Part shown: positions 1-6,425 of the stretch, one piece after another
Position numbering within the stretch: position 1 is the first letter of the stretch
Layout of the letters: each line of letters begins with the position of its first letter
Source of the DNA: Bacteroidota bacterium
GTDB lineage: Bacteria > Bacteroidota > Bacteroidia > Bacteroidales > UBA10428
Direction of reading: 5' to 3'
DNA length: 8,126 nucleotides
NCBI GenBank assembly: GCA_024640925.1
Contig: JAHEEB010000145.1
Location: 1 to 8,126 of the forward strand
Program-made: the position numbers and the translations under genes
The notes under the pieces: generated by a model
The model's input: only the letters and a program-made list of their open reading frames with translations
Told to the model about the DNA's origin: nothing
Databases searched by the model: none

Positions 1-285
1 AAGCCTTTGAATGAGAAGGCCTTCAACCTGCGAATGAACATCTTCAATCCCCTCATCGATGGAAAACTTCCCAACTGCTATTTCAGAATAGATACCAATC
101 AGTTCCTTTTGTAATACAACATAGTCCGATTTTTCAAGCAGTCCAACTTTTTCGAGCATAGCGATATGTGCGAGCGAACCCAGCACATCAAAGGGGGCCA
201 AAAGCATATCCAGCTCACGATCGCGGCCAACCGTAAAATTCTCGATAAGTTTATTTACCTCAATGCCTTTGTCCCAGAGTTTCAT
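1..285 (-). CDS. argH: Argininosuccinate lyase, N-terminal part (cut by left window edge)
   Basis: This is the first 95 codons of a gene that continues past the left edge. The start is the ATG at 285-283, giving MKLWDKGIEVNKLIENFTVG. The family cleaves argininosuccinate into arginine and fumarate, the last step of arginine synthesis, as a cytosolic homotetramer. Visible marks are the N-terminal FTVGRDRELD stretch, the DVLGSLAHIAMLEKVGLL helix and the EDVHSQVE motif near residue 83, which precedes the substrate-binding GRSRNDQ loop (outside the window) in known ArgH proteins. The downstream catalytic Ser loop therefore cannot be checked. It lies 95 bp downstream of argG on the same strand, separated by a strong inverted repeat. 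No Shine-Dalgarno is visible; the leader is A/T-rich. The sequence reads as an ordinary Bacteroidota ArgH. Confidence 0.93.
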   Translation of the reverse strand, partial: MKLWDKGIEVNKLIENFTVGRDRELDMLLAPFDVLGSLAHIAMLEKVGLLEKSDYVVLQKELIGIYSEIAVGKFSIDEGIEDVHSQVEGLLIQRL

Positions 286-313
286 ATGTGTGTTTTTATT
301 TTATAAGAAACAA

Positions 314-366
314 TATAAAACACCCAAATAATCTTTTGTTTAAACTTTTTATATGGGTGTTTTATA
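314..366 (-). terminator. Hairpin between argG and argH, probable terminator (possibly bidirectional)
   Basis: A perfect 13-bp inverted repeat (arms 314-326 and 354-366; TATAAAACACCCA and its complement) encloses a 27-nt AT-rich interior. The outer part of each arm is A/T and the inner part is GGGTG/CACCC, so the RNA from either strand ends in a GGGTGUUUUAUA arm, a common terminator form. It begins 14 bp after the argG stop and ends 28 bp before argH. As a terminator it would reduce argH transcription relative to argG. I see no TAnnTTTG promoter for argH between hairpin and start, so partial readthrough is likely. The structure is seen; its function is inferred. Confidence 0.65.
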
Positions 367-380
367 AAAAAATATTCCGA

Positions 381-1622
381 TTAAAAAATTGAACGTTTCT
401 GTTGTTTTAAAATAGCATTGTGAGCCATCAGTCGAATGGCATTGATCTTAATGAAACCTTCGCTGTCTTTTTGATCAAATCCTCCGGCAATGTCCATACT
501 CGATAAATCCTTGTTATATAATGAACTTGGGGACTCGCGGCCGTTGATCAGTACATTTCCTTTGTATAAAGTAACATATACAACACCATCAATTAATTCC
601 TGGCTCTTATTCATGGCTGCCATTAGAAAATCCATTTCCGGGCTGAACCAAAATCCATTGTAAACTAGCTCTGCAAAAACGGGAGACAACATATTGCGTA
701 AGCGCATAACTTCGCGGTCCATTGCAATACCTTCGATATCCATGTGTGCTTTTATAAGAATTTCGCCAGCAGGAGTTTCATAAACACCGCGTGATTTGAT
801 TCCTACAAAGCGGTTTTCGACCATATCAAGCAACCCGACACCATTCTCACCCCCTATTTTGTTAAGGTACATAAACAAATCCAATGGTTTTTTCTTTGTT
901 GTGCCATCGTCGGTATTAACAACCTTAACCGGTATACCATCTTTAAAATGGATTTCTATATGAGTTTCCTTATCAGGAGCATCCTGCGGAGCCACCATTT
1001 TTGTAAGGATATCTTTTTCAAATTTAAATTTCGGATCTTCGAGAATACCTGCTTCATGACTGATATGCATCAGGTTGTCATCTTCGCTGTATGGTTTTTT
1101 TAACGATGCCTTAACAGGAATTTTGTGTTTTTCGGCATAGTTGAGCATATCCGTGCGACCTTTGAATTCATCAAGGAACTCACGCATTTTCCAAGGCGCA
1201 AGAACCTTTATTTTTGGATCAAGAGCATAAAAACCAAGTTCAAAGCGTACCTGGTCGTTCCCTTTTCCGGTAGCTCCGTGAGAAACAAATGCAGCTTTCT
1301 CCTTATGTGCAATTTCGATATGCTTTTTAGCAATAACTGGTCGTGCCAGAGCTGTACCCAAAAGATATCGGCTCTCATACATAGCATTTGCTTTAATTGC
1401 ATGAAAAATGTAATCTGTAACTAGTTCTTCCTTCAGATCTTCAATATATACTTTAGTTGCACCAATAGCCAGAGCCTTTTTACGAACTTCTTCGAAATTA
1501 TCATCCTGACCTACGTCTGCTACATAGGCAATTACCTCATAGCCTTTATCAATTAACCATTTAAGAATTACTGAGGTGTCAAGACCTCCACTATAAGCCA
1601 GTACAACTTTTTTGTTTTCCAT
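381..1622 (-). CDS. argG: Argininosuccinate synthase (ASS1-like type)
   Basis: The enzyme condenses citrulline and aspartate using ATP to give argininosuccinate, AMP and PPi, the penultimate step of arginine synthesis, in the cytosol. The protein has 413 residues. The N-terminal ATP-binding PP-loop is [10 protein letters not shown] (residues 8-17), the conserved [15 protein letters not shown] block is at 114-128, and the [15 protein letters not shown] block is at 183-197. The C-terminal half carries [18 protein letters not shown] and [10 protein letters not shown], usual in the family. I chose ATG 1622-1620: the open frame extends 8 codons further to a TTG at 1646, but that TTG lies inside the U-tract of the upstream terminator-like hairpin. 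Length and internal blocks ([11 protein letters not shown] at 153-163, [11 protein letters not shown]) match animal ASS1 much better than the Bacteroides-type ArgG. It sits between argR and argH on the same strand. Confidence 0.97.
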   Translation of the reverse strand: MENKKVVLAYSGGLDTSVILKWLIDKGYEVIAYVADVGQDDNFEEVRKKALAIGATKVYIEDLKEELVTDYIFHAIKANAMYESRYLLGTALARPVIAKKHIEIAHKEKAAFVSHGATGKGNDQVRFELGFYALDPKIKVLAPWKMREFLDEFKGRTDMLNYAEKHKIPVKASLKKPYSEDDNLMHISHEAGILEDPKFKFEKDILTKMVAPQDAPDKETHIEIHFKDGIPVKVVNTDDGTTKKKPLDLFMYLNKIGGENGVGLLDMVENRFVGIKSRGVYETPAGEILIKAHMDIEGIAMDREVMRLRNMLSPVFAELVYNGFWFSPEMDFLMAAMNKSQELIDGVVYVTLYKGNVLINGRESPSSLYNKDLSSMDIAGGFDQKDSEGFIKINAIRLMAHNAILKQQKRSIF

Positions 1623-1644
1623 ATGTTTAAATTTCAGTATGTAC

Positions 1645-1689
1645 AAAAAAAATAATTGAGCCCGAAAAGGATTCTTTCTTTCCGGCCTC
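1645..1689 (-). terminator. Terminator-like hairpin with U8 tract between argR and argG
   Basis: In the transcript of the arg strand, GAGGCCGGAAAG (1689-1678) can pair with CTTTTCGGGCTC (1669-1658) around an 8-nt loop. Eleven of twelve positions pair, including one G-U, with a single G-G mismatch. After five A/U bases comes a run of eight T (1652-1645). This is the standard shape of a factor-independent terminator. It starts 19 nt after the argR stop and lies 22 nt before the argG ATG. No convincing promoter follows it, so argG is probably reached by readthrough or by an undetected promoter. This would let argR and argG be expressed at different levels. Confidence 0.72.
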
Positions 1690-1708
1690 TAAGGTTTTAT
1701 TAAAATTA

Positions 1709-2185
1709 CTATTCGATTTTATCTTTTAGTTCCGGAATAATTAAAACAAGTGTATTTTTTACATCCCTCTCCGATACATTATCATTTGGGATAATTAAGA
1801 TAGTATCATCACCGGCAATGGTACCAACTATTTCGAAAGGGGCCGAACGATCAATAAGAGAGGCAATGCTACTGGCATAGCCAGGCATGGTTTTTATAAT
1901 TCCAAGGTGGTTAGCAAACTGAATCGACATAAATCCCTGGGCAGCATAGCTCTCTGCAACCTCATTACTATGAGCCATATGTTGATCAGGTAATTCATAT
2001 ATATATCCCTTTTCCAAATCGGAAATTTTATTTACTTTTAAAAACTTTAAATCGCGAGATAAAGTGGCTTGTGTATAATTTAATCCTCGCTTTTCTAAAA
2101 GGCTTAACAATTCTTCCTGGCAAGCTACTTTATTATTAGCAATAATCTCTTTGATAGCCAACAATCTTTCAGTTCTGTTGCTCAT
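1709..2185 (-). CDS. argR: Arginine repressor ArgR
   Basis: This is an arginine-sensing transcription factor of 158 residues, the usual family length (about 150-156). The N-terminal winged helix domain (about residues 1-68) has the recognition helix in YTQATLSRDLKFLKV (37-51), with the DNA-contacting S43-R44 pair. The C-terminal domain carries GTIAGDDTILII (121-132); D126-D127 are the Asp pair that binds L-arginine and supports hexamer formation in characterised ArgR/AhrC proteins. All key residues are present, so it should be functional. The start is ATG 2185-2183. A TAnnTTTG promoter and two ARG boxes lie directly upstream, overlapping the predicted transcription start, which points to negative autoregulation. 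It is the first gene of the argR-argG-argH run and is divergent from carB. Confidence 0.97.
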   Translation of the reverse strand: MSNRTERLLAIKEIIANNKVACQEELLSLLEKRGLNYTQATLSRDLKFLKVNKISDLEKGYIYELPDQHMAHSNEVAESYAAQGFMSIQFANHLGIIKTMPGYASSIASLIDRSAPFEIVGTIAGDDTILIIPNDNVSERDVKNTLVLIIPELKDKIE

Positions 2186-2202
2186 TTGAATAATTATTCA
2201 GA
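2185..2202. promoter_or_regulatory. ARG box 1 (ArgR operator), perfect palindrome
   Basis: The core TGAATAATTATTCA (2187-2200) is a perfect 14-bp palindrome and matches every defined base of the ARG-box consensus TGAATwwwwATTCA known from E. coli. The outer positions of the 18-bp box are A/T as well. It lies immediately in front of the argR start codon (it touches base 2185) and just downstream of the argR -7 element, so bound ArgR would block the argR promoter. Binding is inferred from the sequence match plus adjacency to argR. Confidence 0.85.
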
Positions 2203-2205
2203 TCG

Positions 2206-2223
2206 ACTGCAAATTTATACATT
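2206..2223. promoter_or_regulatory. ARG box 2, degenerate, in phase with box 1
   Basis: The core TGCAAATTTATACA (2208-2221) matches the palindrome of box 1 at 10 of 14 positions and keeps the outer TG and CA. Its centre (2214.5) is exactly 21 bp from that of box 1 (2193.5), leaving 3 bp between the 18-bp boxes, the arrangement ArgR hexamers bind in E. coli operators. It overlaps the argR -7 element. Alone it would be a weak call; spacing and position raise it. Confidence 0.6.
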
Positions 2224-2239
2224 TTTTCAATAAAAACAA
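2210..2239 (-). promoter_or_regulatory. argR promoter (Bacteroidota type)
   Basis: On the minus strand, TTG at 2239-2237 (-33 element) is followed after a 19-bp spacer by TAAATTTG at 2217-2210, an exact match to the Bacteroidota -7 consensus TAnnTTTG. The predicted start of transcription is near 2203-2207, giving a leader of about 20 nt. Both ARG boxes overlap the -7 element or the start site, as expected for a self-repressed promoter. Confidence 0.72.
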
Positions 2240-2261
2240 TACCATTCAAACAAAATATTTG

Positions 2262-2269
2262 TACTTTTG
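2262..2269 (+). promoter_or_regulatory. carB -7 promoter element
   Basis: TACTTTTG followed by CGCC matches the Bacteroidota -7 consensus TAnnTTTG. The predicted start of transcription is near 2274-2276, about 20 nt before the chosen carB ATG. A -33 TTG at the expected distance (around 2238-2243) is not evident, so only the -7 half is supported. The ARG boxes lie about 50-90 bp upstream of this start, too far for simple steric block. Confidence 0.55.
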
Positions 2270-2282
2270 CGCCTGCATAATA

Positions 2283-2287
2283 AAGGA
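2283..2287 (+). promoter_or_regulatory. carB ribosome binding site that decides the start
   Basis: AAGGA lies 8 nt before the ATG at 2296 but runs into the alternative ATG at 2287. The spacing favours 2296 as the true start, giving MDKSIKKVVVLGSG, which also agrees with the usual N-terminus of the family. Confidence 0.6.
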
Positions 2288-2295
2288 TGATATTA

Positions 2296-5200
2296 ATGGA
2301 TAAATCAATCAAAAAAGTTGTTGTATTAGGATCTGGTGCACTCAAAATTGGCGAAGCTGGAGAATTTGACTATTCCGGATCTCAGGCATTAAAGGCGCTC
2401 CGTGAGGAAGGTATATCTACAGTACTTATAAACCCGAATATTGCAACTGTTCAAACCTCGGAAGGTATTGCAGATAAAATATACTTCTTACCCGTAACCC
2501 CCTATTTTGTAGAGAAAATTCTTGAAAAAGAAAAGCCCGATGGGATTTTACTCTCCTTTGGTGGACAAACTGCCCTCAATTGCGGAACAGAGTTATTTAA
2601 AAACGGAGCTCTTGAAAGGCACAATGTTCGGGTTTTAGGGACTCCCGTGAGAGCAATTATGGATACCGAAGACCGTGATTTGTTTGTAAAAAAACTCAAC
2701 GAGATTCAAGTTGATACAATAAAAAGTCTTGCAGTTACCAATGTTGAAGATGCAATTAAGGCAGCCGAAGAAGTAGGTTACCCGGTTATTATCAGGGCTG
2801 CTTACACATTGGGTGGACAGGGTTCCGGATTTTGTAACAACAATGATGAACTCCGGAAACTTGCTGACAAAGCATTCTCATATTCCCCACAAATTCTTGT
2901 CGAAAAATCGTTAAAGGGCTGGAAAGAAGTGGAATATGAAGTAGTACGCGACTGTTTTGATAATTGCATCACAGTCTGTAACATGGAAAACTTCGACCCG
3001 CTGGGTATACACACTGGTGAGAGTATTGTTGTAGCACCTTCACAGACATTAAGTAACTCTGAATATCACAAGTTGCGAGAACTCTCTATCCGTATCATTC
3101 GTCATATCGGAATTGTAGGTGAATGTAATGTCCAGTATGCACTTGATCCAAAATCGGAAGATTACCGTGTCATTGAGGTTAATGCCCGCCTTTCTCGCTC
3201 AAGTGCTCTTGCATCGAAAGCAACAGGTTATCCGCTTGCCTTTGTGGCTGCTAAACTCAGCCTTGGATACGGACTACATCAATTGAAAAATTCTATTACC
3301 AAGACTACTCCTGCATTTTTTGAGCCAGCACTTGATTATATTGTATGTAAAATTCCCCGTTGGGACCTGAACAAATTTATTGGGGTCTCAAAACAGATTG
3401 GCTCCAGCATGAAGAGTGTGGGCGAAGTAATGGCTATTGGCCGCACTTTTGAAGAAGTAATTCAGAAAGGATTACGGATGATTGGCCAGGGAATGCATGG
3501 CTTTGTTGCCAATCGGGATCTTGTATTTGATGATATCGATAAAGAGCTTCAGGAACCCACCGATATGCGTATATTTGTGATTGCAGCTGCCCTCGAAAAA
3601 GGATATTCGATTGAGAGGTTACATGAGCTTACAAAAATAGATCCCTGGTTTCTCAGTAAACTGAAAAAAATATTTACCCTGAAGAATGAACTTGACACTT
3701 ACAATTCTTTAGAACAATTGCCCCTCGACTTATTAAAGAAGGCTAAAATTTATGGCTTTTCCGATTTCCAGATTGCCAGATCGGTATTGAAAGACGAAAA
3801 CGAATTCATGGAAGATGACCTTCTTAAAGTCCGCGATTTCAGAATATCGAAAGGAATTATTCCCTGCGTTAAACAAATTGATACCCTGGCAGCTGAATTC
3901 CCGGCTCAGACTAACTATCTGTACTTGACATATAGCGGTTCGGCAAATGATATCCGGTATGATGACAAAGATAAATCTGTAATTGTACTCGGTTCCGGGG
4001 CTTATCGAATCGGAAGTTCCGTAGAGTTCGATTGGTGCAGTGTAAATGCATTGAATACTGTGAATAAAGAAGGGTATCGCTCCGTAATGATTAATTACAA
4101 TCCGGAGACAGTAAGTACCGATTATGATATTTGTGATCGCCTTTACTTTGATGAACTTACCCTAGAAAGAGTTTTAGATATTATTGATCTCGAAATGCCA
4201 ATGGGAGTTATTATATCTGTAGGCGGACAGATACCAAACAACCTGGCTATGCGCTTGCACAACAGGCATGTTCCGATTCTCGGTACCTCCCCTTTAAATA
4301 TTGATATGGCAGAAAATCGACATAAGTTTTCAAGTATGTGCGATGAACTGGATATCGATCAGCCTCGTTGGAAAGAGCTTTCTACTATTGAAGATATAAA
4401 CAGGTTTGTTGACGAGGTAGGTTTCCCGGTATTAATACGACCTTCCTATGTACTTTCAGGTGCTGCCATGAATGTCGTTTCAAATAAGGACGAAATGGAA
4501 CACTTCCTCAAACTTGCTGCAAAAGTCTCGAAACAATACCCTGTTGTGGTTTCGGAATTCATTCAACAGGCAAAAGAAATTGAAATCGATGCTGTAGCAA
4601 AAGACGGACAGCTTGTTGCCTATGCAATAAGCGAACATGTTGAATTTGCCGGTGTACATTCGGGCGATGCCACAATGGTATTCCCTGCTCAAAAAATATA
4701 TTTTGAAACCCAGCGACGTATAAAACGCATAAGCCGTAAGATTGCCAAAGCCTTACAAATAAGCGGGCCTTTTAATATTCAATTCCTTGCTAAGGACAAT
4801 GATATTAAAGTTATTGAATGTAATTTGCGTGCTTCACGCAGTTTCCCTTTTGTATCAAAGGTTTTGAAGACTAACTTTATTGAACTTGCTACACAGGTAA
4901 TGCTTGGAAAAGAAGTTGAAAAACCTAGTTCTACCATTTTCGATATTGATTATCTTGGAGTTAAAGCTCCGCAATTTTCGTTCTCCCGCTTATCAAAAGC
5001 CGATCCGGTTTTAGGTGTTGATATGGCCTCTACTGGCGAAGTTGCTTGCATTGGAAGCGACTTTTACGAAGCCATTCTGAAATCAATGCTGTCCGTTGGT
5101 TACAACTTTCCAAAGAAAAATATCCTGTTATCAACTGGCCCAACACGTTCAAAAACTGAATTACTCAACAGTTGCCGGTTACTTGTTGACAAGGGATACA

Positions 5201-5535
5201 ATTTATTTGCTACCAAAGGTACTGCCGAATTCCTTGAACGAAATAATGTTCCAAGTACCATACTCCACTGGCCCGACGAAGATGTACAGCCAAATACTCT
5301 CGATTATTTGAAAAATAAAAAAATTGATTTGGTTATAAATATTCCAAAAAATCTTTCGTCAAATGAATTGAGCAACGATTATACAATACGCCGCAGTGCT
5401 GTAGATTTTAATATTCCCCTGATTACAAACGACAGGCTTGCAAGTGCCTTTCTGACTGGCATTTGTAAACTTTCAATTGATGACATCCAGATAAAAAGCT
5501 GGGATGAATACAAACTAGATCCAGATAAATTCTGA
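2296..5535 (+). CDS. carB: Carbamoyl-phosphate synthase large subunit
   Basis: The enzyme makes carbamoyl phosphate from bicarbonate, ammonia (delivered by the glutaminase subunit CarA) and two ATP, feeding arginine and pyrimidine synthesis. The 1079-residue protein has the full duplicated layout. The first ATP-grasp half (about 1-400) has the glycine-rich GGQGSGF near 173 and metal ligands E294/N296 in EVNARLSRSSALASKATGYP. An oligomerisation region follows (about 400-555). The second ATP-grasp half starts at SVIVLGSGAYRIGSS (about 558), with E841/N843 in ECNLRASRSFPF. The MGS-like regulatory domain runs from about 940 to the end. The start at 2296 is preferred over the ATG at 2287 because of AAGGA at 2283-2287. 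No carA is adjacent; the gene is divergent from argR and overlaps the NUDIX gene by one base. In the MGS domain K953, T973 and T976 match E. coli phosphate-binding residues, but W992 replaces Lys. Confidence 0.97.
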   Translation: MDKSIKKVVVLGSGALKIGEAGEFDYSGSQALKALREEGISTVLINPNIATVQTSEGIADKIYFLPVTPYFVEKILEKEKPDGILLSFGGQTALNCGTELFKNGALERHNVRVLGTPVRAIMDTEDRDLFVKKLNEIQVDTIKSLAVTNVEDAIKAAEEVGYPVIIRAAYTLGGQGSGFCNNNDELRKLADKAFSYSPQILVEKSLKGWKEVEYEVVRDCFDNCITVCNMENFDPLGIHTGESIVVAPSQTLSNSEYHKLRELSIRIIRHIGIVGECNVQYALDPKSEDYRVIEVNARLSRSSALASKATGYPLAFVAAKLSLGYGLHQLKNSITKTTPAFFEPALDYIVCKIPRWDLNKFIGVSKQIGSSMKSVGEVMAIGRTFEEVIQKGLRMIGQGMHGFVANRDLVFDDIDKELQEPTDMRIFVIAAALEKGYSIERLHELTKIDPWFLSKLKKIFTLKNELDTYNSLEQLPLDLLKKAKIYGFSDFQIARSVLKDENEFMEDDLLKVRDFRISKGIIPCVKQIDTLAAEFPAQTNYLYLTYSGSANDIRYDDKDKSVIVLGSGAYRIGSSVEFDWCSVNALNTVNKEGYRSVMINYNPETVSTDYDICDRLYFDELTLERVLDIIDLEMPMGVIISVGGQIPNNLAMRLHNRHVPILGTSPLNIDMAENRHKFSSMCDELDIDQPRWKELSTIEDINRFVDEVGFPVLIRPSYVLSGAAMNVVSNKDEMEHFLKLAAKVSKQYPVVVSEFIQQAKEIEIDAVAKDGQLVAYAISEHVEFAGVHSGDATMVFPAQKIYFETQRRIKRISRKIAKALQISGPFNIQFLAKDNDIKVIECNLRASRSFPFVSKVLKTNFIELATQVMLGKEVEKPSSTIFDIDYLGVKAPQFSFSRLSKADPVLGVDMASTGEVACIGSDFYEAILKSMLSVGYNFPKKNILLSTGPTRSKTELLNSCRLLVDKGYNLFATKGTAEFLERNNVPSTILHWPDEDVQPNTLDYLKNKKIDLVINIPKNLSSNELSNDYTIRRSAVDFNIPLITNDRLASAFLTGICKLSIDDIQIKSWDEYKLDPDKF

Positions 5536-6152
5536 TGGCATTTGACTGGCTTAATATTGCAAAAAGATTACAGTCAATTGCACAGGCAGGGATCGAATTC
5601 GGGCATGATAAGTTTGATCTGGAACGATATCAGATGATTCGTGATTTAAGTGTTGAAATAATGCAACACCATACTGATACTCCGATTGAGAAAATTATTG
5701 AACTTTTTGCATCGGAAAAAGGTTACCAAACCCCAAAAGTAGATGTAAGAGGTGTCGTATTCCGTGAAGGAAAAATACTGATGATTCAGGAGGGTAGTGA
5801 TCAAAAATGGGCTCTCCCCGGAGGTTGGGCTGATGTTGGGTATACACCGCTCGAAGTAACTAAAAAAGAGGTCTGGGAAGAGGCTGGAATTGAGGTAGAA
5901 CCAAAACGTTTATTAGCAGTTTTCGATAAAATGAAACACGGGCACCCACCTGATAAATACCATATTTATAAGCTTTTTATACTATGTGAGGATAAGGGTG
6001 GTGAAATAAAACCTGGGATGGAGACTATGAACGCCAAGTGGGTAAGCAGAAATGAAACTATGCCTCTTTCTACTCCACGTCTAACAAAGGAAGAATTGGA
6101 CATTATGTTTGAGTTTCTCGATAATCCGGAGAAAGTTGTTCTGTGTGATTAA
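5535..6152 (+). CDS. NUDIX hydrolase with N-terminal NUDIX-associated domain
   Basis: The 205-residue protein probably hydrolyses a nucleoside diphosphate linked to another group; the substrate cannot be told from sequence. Residues 1-66 form a helical domain (DWLNIAKRLQSIAQAG, KFDLERYQMIRDLS) of the type found before the NUDIX fold in many small bacterial hydrolases. The NUDIX fold starts at VDVRGVVF (69-76). The NUDIX box is at 97-119, from GGWADVG to KEVWEEAGI, with metal-binding E112, E115 and E116 present. Two positions depart from the general GX5EX7REUXEEXGU pattern: Y103 for the first Glu and K111 for Arg. As I recall, GGWADVG...KEV is normal for this subfamily, so this is not evidence of inactivity. 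The ATG shares one base with the carB stop (TGATG at 5533-5537), implying translational coupling. It converges on the 65-codon gene with a 14-bp gap. Confidence 0.93.
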   Translation: MAFDWLNIAKRLQSIAQAGIEFGHDKFDLERYQMIRDLSVEIMQHHTDTPIEKIIELFASEKGYQTPKVDVRGVVFREGKILMIQEGSDQKWALPGGWADVGYTPLEVTKKEVWEEAGIEVEPKRLLAVFDKMKHGHPPDKYHIYKLFILCEDKGGEIKPGMETMNAKWVSRNETMPLSTPRLTKEELDIMFEFLDNPEKVVLCD

Positions 6153-6166
6153 CTTTGTAAAACAGC

Positions 6167-6364
6167 CTAAGGAATAATCTTCACCTCTTTCTGTTCAATC
6201 ATTTCCTGCAATTGACTCAGAAGAGCCAGTTCCTGTTTATCGACATGTCCGTCTGCGGAAGCAAGAGAAAGAATTGCCTCATATTCTTTGTGTGTAATCA
6301 GGTGATCCTCAATTGCTCTCTCAATTAGTTCCTTTAATTTAACTGAACTTTTGCTTAGTTTCAT
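6167..6364 (-). CDS. Small conserved-looking protein of unknown function (65 aa)
   Basis: I do not recognise this gene with certainty. It begins at ATG 6364-6362 and encodes a charged, soluble, probably all-helical protein without signal peptide, membrane segment or Cys. An N-terminal amphipathic helix (LKELIERAIEDHLIT, about 10-24) and a second helix (EYEAILSLA) lead into ADGHVDKQELALLSQLQEMIEQ (37-58). The A-D-G-x-V-D-x-x-E pattern (D38, G39, D42, E45) resembles the acidic turn of TerB/DjlA-like domains or a loose EF-hand loop, but the protein is far shorter than a full TerB domain and the EF-hand ligand pattern is incomplete. It is 61 bp downstream of the ygiQ-like gene on the same strand and 14 bp from the NUDIX stop. 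Its real-gene status rests on sensible amino acid composition, filling an otherwise empty gap, and the recognisable motif. Confidence 0.75.
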   Translation of the reverse strand: MKLSKSSVKLKELIERAIEDHLITHKEYEAILSLASADGHVDKQELALLSQLQEMIEQKEVKIIP

Positions 6365-6425
6365 ATGGTTTATTGTTTAGAATAAAATTACTCATGTTTT
6401 TTATTTTCATGTAAACTTTTCCATT

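Noticed and set aside
1125..1424. Plus-strand open frame of 99 codons opposite argG
   Set aside because: It lies wholly antisense to the conserved coding region of argG and its product has no recognisable domain; treated as a shadow.
1623..1646. N-terminal extension of ArgG by 8 codons to a TTG at 1646
   Set aside because: The TTG falls in the U-tract of the terminator-like hairpin, has no ribosome binding site, and the family N-terminus fits the ATG at 1622.
2235..2248. Third ARG box near the carB promoter (half-site ATTCA at 2244-2248)
   Set aside because: Only 8 of 14 positions match, one half is lost, and the 27-bp distance to box 2 does not fit the 21-bp phasing.
5823..5891. Degenerate NUDIX box (Tyr for Glu, Lys for Arg) as sign of an inactive enzyme
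   Set aside because: The metal-binding Glu residues E112, E115 and E116 are intact and the GGWADVG...KEV form is, as I recall, normal for this subfamily.
6153..6166. Terminator in the 14-bp gap between the convergent NUDIX and small genes
   Set aside because: No inverted repeat is visible in or around the gap; transcripts probably overlap.
6365..6425. Hairpin or promoter between the ygiQ-like gene and the small gene
   Set aside because: The only pairing is TTACATG with CATGAGTAA, containing a bulge and no U-tract; TAATTTTA is a one-mismatch -7 box without a -33 partner. Both are too weak to call.
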